Source: an uncultured Mycoplasmatota bacterium (GTDB lineage: Bacteria; Bacillota_I; Bacilli_A; RF39; UBA660). Taken from it: DNA of 34,816 nt. The notes beneath the pieces were generated by a model. It saw only the letters and a program-made list of their open reading frames with translations, was not told the DNA's origin and searched no databases. How positions within the stretch are numbered: the first letter of the stretch is position 1; the number at the start of each line of letters is the position of its first letter. Below are positions 1-6,902 of the stretch, one piece after another. The stretch covers positions 1-34,816 of the forward strand of contig CANPIX010000011.1 of the NCBI GenBank assembly GCA_947574215.1. The letters run 5' to 3'. A program made the position numbers and the translations under genes.

Positions 1-61
1 TTGGTAGAGCAACTGACTCTTAATCAGTGGGTCCAGGGTTCGAATCCCTGAGGGGACACCA
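1..61 (+). tRNA. tRNA-Lys(CTT), 5' truncated by window edge
   Basis: Anticodon arm ACTGA-CTCTTAA-TCAGT, T-arm CAGGGTTCGAATCCCTG, terminal ACCA at 58-61. Confidence 0.93.
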
Positions 62-70
62 TTGGAATTT

Positions 71-96
71 AATCCTTATTTTAGGGATTTTTTTAT
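71..96 (+). terminator. weak intrinsic terminator after tRNA-Lys
   Basis: AATCC...GGATT stem followed by a T-run. Confidence 0.5.
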
Positions 97-167
97 ATAA
101 TTTTTATCTTTTAAACAAAAACTTTCTAAGAATAATAAATATTTTTATTAATAAAAGAGGTTAAAAC

Positions 168-650
168 TTGACATTTAAAAGTACTTATGCAATACTTTTT
201 TTAGGTGATCTAATAATGATAAAAATGCCCCCTATAGCAAAAATATACGAAGCATTTACTTGTATTGCTGATAAACGTATACAAATGAACAAAAAAGATG
301 CAATTGTTTCTTCTTCAGATGGAAAGAAAAATTATAAAGTAAAATGGAAAAACAATATATATGTTTCTAACGACAATGCCTCTTATTGGCAAGGATATCC
401 TGGATATCCTATAATTGCTATTTTACTATTACAAAACAAATTAACATATAATGAAGAAATTATTCTTCTTTTTAAAAAAATAAATTGGCATGATTTAAAT
501 GAAAAATACAATAGAAATTATGATAAAGCAGTAGAAGAAGTATTAAATAATATATCTTATGATAGCAACATAATAAAAAAAGAAACAGAAAAAATCTTTG
601 AACAAATTAAAGATTTAGATATTCAAATTAAAAAGAAATTAGAAGAATAA
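168..650 (+). CDS. hypothetical protein (160 aa, TTG start)
   Basis: ORF with AAGAGG Shine-Dalgarno upstream of TTG at 168; no family recognised. Confidence 0.65.
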   Translation: MTFKSTYAILFLGDLIMIKMPPIAKIYEAFTCIADKRIQMNKKDAIVSSSDGKKNYKVKWKNNIYVSNDNASYWQGYPGYPIIAILLLQNKLTYNEEIILLFKKINWHDLNEKYNRNYDKAVEEVLNNISYDSNIIKKETEKIFEQIKDLDIQIKKKLEE

Positions 651-738
651 CTTTTTTTCTAATTTCTTCATAGAATATAACAAAAAACACTTGCATTCAA
701 ACTAAAAATAAGATAAAATGTAATAGTCATTACGAAAT

Positions 739-815
<77 letters not shown>

Positions 816-825
816 TTTTGTTTTT

Positions 826-902
826 GGCCAGTTGGTGAAGCGGCTTAACACACTGCCCTTTCACGGCAGCATTCACGGGTCCGAATCCCGTACTGGTCAC
901 CA
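826..902 (+). tRNA. tRNA-Glu(TTC); integration target of the downstream element
   Basis: GGCCAGT/ACTGGTC acceptor stem, anticodon loop CTTTCAC, ACCA end; 3' end repeated at 6903-6919. Confidence 0.95.
886..902 (+). repeat. attL core (tRNA-Glu 3' end)
   Basis: tcccgtactggtcacca identical to 6903-6919. Confidence 0.85.
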
Positions 903-909
903 AATTAGA

Positions 910-933
910 TTTAAACATTGGTAGATGTTTAAA
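910..933. repeat. inverted repeat next to attL
   Basis: TTTAAACAT-tggtag-ATGTTTAAA, 9-bp perfect arms. Confidence 0.7.
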
Positions 934-1007
934 TAAATGTCCTTTCTAGATTATTTTATTAAAATCTTGGTCGATAGTAATAAAACAATTTAGTGAAATG
1001 AAGTATA

Positions 1008-1886
1008 CTATGTATACTTTTTTTCTTGGTGTACATATACGTCCATTGTTGTAGAAACTCTACTATGCCCCATACTTCTTGATACACGATCTATAGGCTT
1101 ATGCTTATGTACCATACGAGTAGCATAACTATGCCTAAACTCATGTTGTGTAATATTCTTTAAATTTGCTTTTTCATAAGCATTTTTTTTATGTCTATCA
1201 ATAGTTGTAGGTGCTAAAGGTTTCTTACCACCAAATATAAAATAATCATATTTACAATCACCATATTTTTTTACATACATTTTTTTAAGTTGCCAAATTC
1301 TAAAACGCATTAATAGACTAATTTTAATTGTACGAATAGAACTTTGATTTTTAGGTGTATCTAAATCTCTATCACCTTTTCTATGTATACTATGCTTAAT
1401 ATGAATGTACTTGCCATCTAAATCACAAAAACGTAAAGCCATTGTTTCACTAGGTCTAGGTCCATAAAAATACATAAAATTAAAATATTGCTTATGAATA
1501 TAATTATCTAAATATTTCCTAAATTTTCTAAACTGCCATATCGTATAAACAACATGGTTTTTATTTTCAATTTTCTTTGCAAATGGTCCTACTTCTAAAA
1601 CAATATTACTTTCAATGTAAGAACAACAAGTACAATACTTCATAAAAGAATTAAACACATAATAAACTTTAGAATTATACTTATTACTAAAATTTTTATC
1701 TATTATTCTATTTTGCCAGTTCATTATGTCTACTTTAGTTAAACTTTTAATATCATAGCCTTTAAAATAAGGCAACACATGATTGTTAAAGTCCTGGTCG
1801 ATAGTAATAAAGCCTTGTTTTTTATGCCGCTTTTCAGCATATATTTTATACTCTTCATATATATCTTCGAAAAGCATTTTCCTCAC
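1008..1886 (-). CDS. phage-type tyrosine recombinase/integrase
   Basis: Motifs GPRPSETMALRFCDL, HEFRHSYATRM, MGHSRVSTTMDVYVH; next to tRNA att site. Confidence 0.93.
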   Translation of the reverse strand: MRKMLFEDIYEEYKIYAEKRHKKQGFITIDQDFNNHVLPYFKGYDIKSLTKVDIMNWQNRIIDKNFSNKYNSKVYYVFNSFMKYCTCCSYIESNIVLEVGPFAKKIENKNHVVYTIWQFRKFRKYLDNYIHKQYFNFMYFYGPRPSETMALRFCDLDGKYIHIKHSIHRKGDRDLDTPKNQSSIRTIKISLLMRFRIWQLKKMYVKKYGDCKYDYFIFGGKKPLAPTTIDRHKKNAYEKANLKNITQHEFRHSYATRMVHKHKPIDRVSRSMGHSRVSTTMDVYVHQEKKYT

Positions 1887-1953
1887 CTCGGAGGCTTATT
1901 ATAATTAATTTTTGGTATTTGTCAATTTATCACCTACCATTCATTAAATACTA

Positions 1954-2565
1954 TTATAAATCAAAACCACTCAAATTGTTATAAAAATCTTCTCCAGTAT
2001 GATAAAGTTTTGCATTTATCTTTGCATTGTGGTTGCCTACTAAATCTTTTATAATTGCATAATTTCTTCTATAGGCATCCCATATGTTGTTTTTAACGGC
2101 ATATTTGAATAATATCTTTACATCGATATAATCTGTTTGACTTTCTATAAAATCGAATATTCCTATCATTTTGTCTGTTTCTGGTGTTTCTTTAGCAACC
2201 AAATCTAAAAATCTTCGTTTTAACTTCTCACTATTGCTTTGTACTTCCTCTGGGTTGTAGTTGTATTTATTATCGTCTTTATAGTGTATTAAGTACTTTA
2301 AACTTGAATTTACGTTTTTTACATACTCTAACATATTTTTATTTACTTCAAGTCTCTTTGCCATAGACGATAATGTACAAGCATTTTTAAGTTGTATTAC
2401 GAAGTGATAATGGGGTTTCTTTATATTTCCCTCGTCGTCTAAATCTCTATCGTGTTTTATCCATATACTTTCTTTTTCTTGAGATAAGTTAAAGAATTGA
2501 TTATCGAAGTTTTCGTCATCTTCGTATATAACCCCTAAATAATTTCTTACTCGTTTATTATTCAT
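1954..2565 (-). CDS. Rep_2-type rolling-circle replication initiator (HUH endonuclease)
   Basis: HDRDLDDEGNIKKPHYHFVIQL (HUH motif) and LKYLIHYKDDNKYNY as in the Rep_2/pMV158-like family. Confidence 0.86.
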   Translation of the reverse strand: MNNKRVRNYLGVIYEDDENFDNQFFNLSQEKESIWIKHDRDLDDEGNIKKPHYHFVIQLKNACTLSSMAKRLEVNKNMLEYVKNVNSSLKYLIHYKDDNKYNYNPEEVQSNSEKLKRRFLDLVAKETPETDKMIGIFDFIESQTDYIDVKILFKYAVKNNIWDAYRRNYAIIKDLVGNHNAKINAKLYHTGEDFYNNLSGFDL

Positions 2566-2746
2566 TGAATTCTTTCCACTCCTTTAATTCAAAAATTCCA
2601 TATTCAAATATTCTAGGTTGTTTATATCGATTATGATTATTTATAAATTTCTCAATATCTTCATAATTTTCAAAATATTTGTGACATAACTTAAATCTAC
2701 CAATTCCGTAAAATTGCATATACATAACAACATAATTAACTTTCAT
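2558..2746 (-). CDS. small hypothetical phage protein (62 aa)
   Basis: ORF overlapping the start of Rep, same strand. Confidence 0.6.
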   Translation of the reverse strand: MKVNYVVMYMQFYGIGRFKLCHKYFENYEDIEKFINNHNRYKQPRIFEYGIFELKEWKEFNE

Positions 2747-2750
2747 TTTC

Positions 2751-2891
2751 TTAATTCACTTCTCCAGTCATTTTTTGTAAATCTTCATTAACTTTGAAAA
2801 TAATATTTTCAAACCCCTCAATATCACTATAATATGTAATCAAAATTTCTCTAAATTCTTGAAGTTTTAATAATTGTTCCGTTTTTGTCAT
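2751..2891 (-). CDS. small hypothetical protein (46 aa, MTKTEQLLKLQEFREILITYYSDIEGFENIIFKVNEDLQKMTGEVN)
   Basis: Manually translated below the ORF-track cutoff; GAAAGGAAAA upstream; follows the non-coding region in the replication operon. Confidence 0.55.
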   Translation of the reverse strand: MTKTEQLLKLQEFREILITYYSDIEGFENIIFKVNEDLQKMTGEVN

Positions 2892-3272
2892 AAAAATATT
2901 TTTCCTTTCACGTTTGTTTTTTTTCGGTTTTCTTATTCGGTTCTAGCACTAGCTAGAACCAAAACCGAAAAAAACAAACTTTATTTAAATTTACACATAT
3001 TGCACAAATTACACATAAATTGCACTTTAGACGTAGCCCTGTGCAATTTTTATAGGCTTACTCGCTATAAAAGGCTACTTTTTTTCTTTTTTTATAGGTA
3101 ACATCAAAAAAAGATAATTCTATCTTTTCTGATATAAGCACCATTTTAAAATCTTTTAGACGTATCAAGGGGTTGCCCTACGGCGTATCGTTTCACTTGC
3201 CCCCTTGACACTTCAATTTAGTTCTAAATTAAGTCATAATAAACCGACAAGTCGTAATACTGCCTTGTCGGT
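2892..3272. promoter_or_regulatory. candidate phage intergenic region: replication origin and/or packaging signal
   Basis: Largest non-coding stretch of the element with at least seven inverted repeats (2912-2979, 3017-3049, 3048-3072, 3109-3128, 3165-3208, 3215-3230, 3241-3274), between structural and replication operons. Confidence 0.6.
2912..2979. repeat. long interrupted hairpin
   Basis: GTTTGTTTTTTTTCGGTTTT-cttattc-GGTTCTAG-cactag-CTAGAACC-AAAACCGAAAAAAACAAAC; 8 bp plus 19 bp with a 7-nt bulge and one T bulge. Confidence 0.85.
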
Positions 3273-3274
3273 TT
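3241..3274. terminator. hairpin terminator at end of the phage structural operon
   Basis: AAACCGACAA-14 nt-TTGTCGGTTT, 10-bp perfect arms, at the stop codon of the 46-aa ORF. Confidence 0.65.
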
Positions 3275-3413
3275 ATTTCTTGAATATACTAAATAAACCT
3301 GAGAATATAGCATTGTAAAAAACATAAAAACATACGAAAATTATACCTATTACAATACCGTCGTGTATAGGTTCCCCATTTAGCATAGATGTTGCAATTT
3401 CTTCTATATTCAT
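3273..3413 (-). CDS. small membrane protein (46 aa; start trimmed from 3479 to MNIEEIATS...)
   Basis: One TM segment IVIGIIFVCFYVFYNAIFSGLF; longer ORF start lies inside the upstream gene. Confidence 0.6.
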   Translation of the reverse strand: MNIEEIATSMLNGEPIHDGIVIGIIFVCFYVFYNAIFSGLFSIFKK

Positions 3414-3937
3414 TATAAAGACCTCTCTTTCGTTAAAAATATGGCAAATACTAAACCTAGAATAAAAACTAGTAGCCAAGTACTATAATAATCTTGTTTA
3501 TAATCTTCAAATCTTTGACTACTAACCGATTTCGAAGTATCTATGTTACTAACAATGATATTATTTGCATAAATTGTAGTCGTATTTTCTTCACTAGTAG
3601 AATAATCATAATAAGTGTTGTATCCACTTTGTGACCTTTTACACCTTATTATTTTTGTATTTTTCATTGTAATAGTATTACCGCTTATAGAAACATTTTT
3701 CTTATCTGCTGTAATCATATAATAATCATAGTTAACTTGTATGATTACGTATTTTTTATTTGTTATATGATCAACTTGCGTTTGTGACATATCAATTAAA
3801 TTGTTTGTATAATTGTTTTCAAATAAATTATCCGTAGTTGTATATGAATCAGCTTTTACAATATTCGGAAATAAAATTAAAGAACTAACGAACACGAACG
3901 TCAGTAGTTGCTGCTTTATGTTTATCATCTTTATCAC
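3413..3937 (-). CDS. signal peptide + C-terminal TM phage structural protein (pIII/minor-coat candidate)
   Basis: N-terminal LLTFVFVSSLILFPNIVKADS signal peptide and C-terminal WLLVFILGLVFAIFLTKERSL anchor. Confidence 0.6.
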   Translation of the reverse strand: MIKMINIKQQLLTFVFVSSLILFPNIVKADSYTTTDNLFENNYTNNLIDMSQTQVDHITNKKYVIIQVNYDYYMITADKKNVSISGNTITMKNTKIIRCKRSQSGYNTYYDYSTSEENTTTIYANNIIVSNIDTSKSVSSQRFEDYKQDYYSTWLLVFILGLVFAIFLTKERSL

Positions 3938-4145
3938 TTACCCTTTCACTTTTTTGTACCGTAATACTTCTATTAGAAACCAGTGTTAAGAAAACACCCA
4001 CTAAAGGTATTAAAATAAGAATCGTTATAGATACTTTTAATACACTAGTACCAGCAAATTGTATATTGTCAAGTATTCCAAAAAACCAAGAAAAAATATT
4101 CACTACTTGATTGACAAACCAAGTCATAAAATTTGTTATATCCAT
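3885..4145 (-). CDS. small phage membrane protein (86 aa)
   Basis: ORF in leftward operon with a hydrophobic central TM. Confidence 0.6.
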   Translation of the reverse strand: MDITNFMTWFVNQVVNIFSWFFGILDNIQFAGTSVLKVSITILILIPLVGVFLTLVSNRSITVQKSERVSDKDDKHKAATTDVRVR

Positions 4146-4147
4146 AT

Positions 4148-4387
4148 TTACTCACTCTTCCCTACATTTCTACCAATAATGAAATAAGCAATCGAAATGC
4201 TAATTGTAATGGTTGCAAATGCTTTTATCCAAGGTGGAAATGTTGCAATAATATTGAAAGCCATATTGACAATCGTAATTAAATACTTAAATACCATACC
4301 AATGGTAGAAAAAAAGTCCATAATAATATCAAAAAGCATTTTTATAATGTTGATCAATGTACTAAATGCGTTTATAATACCTTTCAT
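4148..4387 (-). CDS. small phage membrane protein (79 aa; pVI-like candidate by position)
   Basis: Highly hydrophobic, located just after the pIII-like gene. Confidence 0.6.
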   Translation of the reverse strand: MKGIINAFSTLINIIKMLFDIIMDFFSTIGMVFKYLITIVNMAFNIIATFPPWIKAFATITISISIAYFIIGRNVGKSE

Positions 4388-4391
4388 TTCA

Positions 4392-5237
4392 TCACCTACC
4401 TAAAATTAATTTAATAATACCAATACTTAAAATTCCTATAAAAAGTCCAAAAACAACACTATTCGATTGTATAAGACGCGATAAGGTATCCCATACCCAA
4501 GAACTTGACTTAACGTCTAAACCGACGTCCAAAATGTTTAAATCAACGTCTTTTGCTTTCTCCAATAATTCGTCTTGACTACCCGCATAATCTTGATAGG
4601 AACTATTATCAGGGAGTTCTTTATCAGACTCGTTCATATCCATATCTTTAATATTATCTATTGAATTTGTTATCTCTGTTGTTTGATTTTGAATTGCTCC
4701 TGTGATGTCATTATTGGTAGCTCCTTTTTCTATAAAAGTAAAATGATTTGGAAAGTTAAGGATCGCATGTATTGTATTCGTAAAATAAGTATTAAATAAA
4801 ATAGTATTGTTTATGATTTCTGAAACTGGACATTGATAAGTTGTTATAACTATAGCCTCATTATTACGTACTATTGACGTAGAGTTACTGACTGTACAAG
4901 TTGTTGTTTGTATTTGGGCTTGAAAAATTGGTGAACCATAAGTCGAAATCAAAAAACTATCGTATTTTTTCAAATCAATATTTGAAACGATTTGAAATGG
5001 AAATTGTGCATAAGCAATCATTAGCGCTTTTCCCCAATGTTCAACAGAGTCAAGCCCAAAAAGATAGTTTTTATTATTCCAAAGTTCTTTAACGACTGGT
5101 GAAACGTGAGCTCCTTCTGTAACAGCATTAAAAGAGGAGTCCGTTATATTAACTTCAACGGATGTTGTTGCAAATACATTTTTAGGTAGTAAGAAAATTC
5201 CAAATAATAAAAAGCTAAGTATTAAATCTTTCCTCAT
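4392..5237 (-). CDS. pIII-like receptor-binding/minor coat protein candidate
   Basis: Signal peptide LILSFLLFGIFLLPKNVFA, large extracytoplasmic region, C-terminal TM VFGLFIGILSIGIIKLILGR; adjacent to the Zot gene. Confidence 0.65.
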   Translation of the reverse strand: MRKDLILSFLLFGIFLLPKNVFATTSVEVNITDSSFNAVTEGAHVSPVVKELWNNKNYLFGLDSVEHWGKALMIAYAQFPFQIVSNIDLKKYDSFLISTYGSPIFQAQIQTTTCTVSNSTSIVRNNEAIVITTYQCPVSEIINNTILFNTYFTNTIHAILNFPNHFTFIEKGATNNDITGAIQNQTTEITNSIDNIKDMDMNESDKELPDNSSYQDYAGSQDELLEKAKDVDLNILDVGLDVKSSSWVWDTLSRLIQSNSVVFGLFIGILSIGIIKLILGR

Positions 5238-5811
5238 AAAGTACCCTACCTTTCAAACTTAATTCGTCGTGTGTATCAAAATATTTATAATAACGTCGTC
5301 TAAAACAAATCTTAAAATTACTAACAAAAATCGATTCTAAAAAATTACAAAATCTATAGCCTAAAGTTAGTTCACTTGTATGCTCATTAATGTTAACTTG
5401 ACGATAAATTCTCTTAGAAGTTGTAAATGAACTTAAGAAAGGTACAACAGACTTATTCATATACCACAACTCAACCGTTAAATCACGCACCTTTTTATCG
5501 ACGTTTTCAAAGTTTTGAGTGGCATAAATGATATCACAACCTAAATGTCTATGAAGTAATACAAAGTCACGTAATTCTTTTGAAAATGACTTAAACTCAC
5601 GGTTATCAGCATCCATCGTGATTTCATCCCATAGAATTAAAGTGTTTTTAAATTTAAATTTTTCTAAATCTTCCTTAGTAATCATTTCAACACCTTTTAA
5701 TTGAAGATTTATCGAATAAATATGATCATATTTTCTTCTATTCTTTTTATACTCTTTAGCAAGTATCGTACTCTTCCCTACACCAGGTACTCCAAAATAT
5801 GCTTTTATCAT
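5215..5811 (-). CDS. Zot/pI-like filamentous phage morphogenesis ATPase
   Basis: Walker A GVPGVGKST, Walker B-like TLILWDEI, FVLLHRHLGCDIIYATQNFENVDKKVRDL characteristic of Zot family. Confidence 0.9.
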   Translation of the reverse strand: MIKAYFGVPGVGKSTILAKEYKKNRRKYDHIYSINLQLKGVEMITKEDLEKFKFKNTLILWDEITMDADNREFKSFSKELRDFVLLHRHLGCDIIYATQNFENVDKKVRDLTVELWYMNKSVVPFLSSFTTSKRIYRQVNINEHTSELTLGYRFCNFLESIFVSNFKICFRRRYYKYFDTHDELSLKGRVLYEERFNT

Positions 5812-5990
5812 TTTAAACCTAACTTCTTTCTATTCATAAATAAATAATTATAAATAAGATGTTCTTCAGTTGAACGTTTCCTTACTTTTTTACTTTTAAT
5901 AAAGTCATATACTTCTTGTATAGTTCTATCTTTATTTTGCTCTAGATATAATTGAACTTTATTTATATCAATACTCTTAATTACTTTCAT
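5808..5990 (-). CDS. small hypothetical phage protein (60 aa)
   Basis: Overlaps the Zot start (coupled); same strand. Confidence 0.6.
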   Translation of the reverse strand: MKVIKSIDINKVQLYLEQNKDRTIQEVYDFIKSKKVRKRSTEEHLIYNYLFMNRKKLGLK

Positions 5991-5991
5991 A

Positions 5992-6102
5992 CTATCTCCT
6001 CATCATTAATTTATTGATTATCTTACAAACTCCAAAAAAAGCGCTTGCTATAAAAAGCCACTTTGTAAAATAGAAATCTAAAAATATTTTTATATCAAAC
6101 AT
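5992..6102 (-). CDS. tiny membrane protein (36 aa, MFDIKIFLDFYFTKWLFIASAFFGVCKIINKLMMRR)
   Basis: Manually translated; GAAAGGA SD, TM-like core, stop adjacent to the next start. Confidence 0.55.
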   Translation of the reverse strand: MFDIKIFLDFYFTKWLFIASAFFGVCKIINKLMMRR

Positions 6103-6137
6103 AATTAATTATCCTTTCTAAAAAAGATAGGTTTAAC

Positions 6138-6323
6138 CTATCTTCCTATTAAGCGTCCAGCTAAACCAATTACAGCACCTACTACAAATATACCTACTGG
6201 TAATAGTAATAGTGGTTGTCCAGCAATGGTTGTAACTAAATTTCCTACCCAAGACATTACTTGAGTAAAGATTTGACCTAATGAGTCCAAACTGGTGTTA
6301 ATCTCAGCTACTAACATAAGCAT
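6138..6323 (-). CDS. major coat protein-like (pVIII-like) small TM protein, ~61 aa (ORF track start at 6350 trimmed)
   Basis: MLMLVAEINTSLDSLGQIFTQVMSWVGNLVTTIAGQPLLLLPVGIFVVGAVIGLAGRLIGR: amphipathic N-part, single TM, basic C-tail; AAAGGGG SD before ATG at 6323. Confidence 0.72.
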   Translation of the reverse strand: MLMLVAEINTSLDSLGQIFTQVMSWVGNLVTTIAGQPLLLLPVGIFVVGAVIGLAGRLIGR

Positions 6324-6405
6324 ATCATTTCCCCTTTCTAATACTTTCAACCAAAACTATTGTTTAAAGTATTTTTTTCTATTTAAACAATTTCTTGTCC
6401 AAACC

Positions 6406-6558
6406 CTATTTATTATTTGCATTCATTTTAATTAGCTCTAATTCCGCCGGAGTTAAGAAAACCAATTTTTTTATTTTATCTGTGATATAAACTTCTATAG
6501 CAACATAAGGATTGCCACTTTTAGAAGTTCTTTCTACTACTACCGCTTTTACTGGCAT
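6406..6558 (-). CDS. small protein (50 aa, MPVKAVVVERTSKSGNPYVAIEVYITDKIKKLVFLTPAELELIKMNANNK); ssDNA-binding pV-like candidate by position
   Basis: Manually translated below the ORF cutoff; AAAGGAG SD; just upstream of the coat-like gene. Confidence 0.6.
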   Translation of the reverse strand: MPVKAVVVERTSKSGNPYVAIEVYITDKIKKLVFLTPAELELIKMNANNK

Positions 6559-6632
6559 ACTTTTTGCTCCTTTCTATTTTTTTACAATTATGTTATATCA
6601 CAGGAATTTTTTAGTTTCGTAAAATCAAGAAA

Positions 6633-6656
6633 AAAATTGAAATTTCTTTCAATTTT
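6633..6656 (-). terminator. intrinsic terminator after the 70-aa ORF
   Basis: AAAATTGAAA-4 nt-TTTCAATTTT with a T-run on the minus strand. Confidence 0.65.
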
Positions 6657-6867
6657 AATCTACAAATGTACATAGTTTATATAACTGATTTCCAATAATA
6701 ATATTAATAGTATTGCCAAATTTATTAAATTGCCTTACCAAATCAGAACAACGATAATTTATTCTTTTAGATAATTCGTTAAAACTATCAAAATAACATA
6801 TTGGAAAATCATTATTATCATATAAAACAAAATAATTTTGTAATCTAAATGTTTTAGAATTGTACAT
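6655..6867 (-). CDS. small hypothetical phage protein (70 aa), possible regulator
   Basis: AGAAAGG SD; monocistronic, followed by a terminator. Confidence 0.6.
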   Translation of the reverse strand: MYNSKTFRLQNYFVLYDNNDFPICYFDSFNELSKRINYRCSDLVRQFNKFGNTINIIIGNQLYKLCTFVD

Positions 6868-6902
6868 ATAGCCTTTCTAGATTATTTTTTAGTGGGTTCA
6901 AG

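Noticed and set aside
2874-3101. 75-aa plus-strand ORF in the phage non-coding region
   Set aside because: Spans hairpins, low-complexity composition, no SD; opposite to all element genes.
3017-3230. CRISPR-like or satellite repeat array in the phage intergenic region
   Set aside because: Repeats are distinct inverted pairs, not regularly spaced direct repeats; no cas genes in the window.
4197-4403. 68-aa hydrophobic plus-strand ORF
   Set aside because: Antisense to the 79-aa phage membrane gene on the consistent leftward operon.
5215-5811. Interpretation of the Zot-like protein as a toxin
   Set aside because: The domain context is a filamentous-phage assembly ATPase; no evidence for the toxin peptide.
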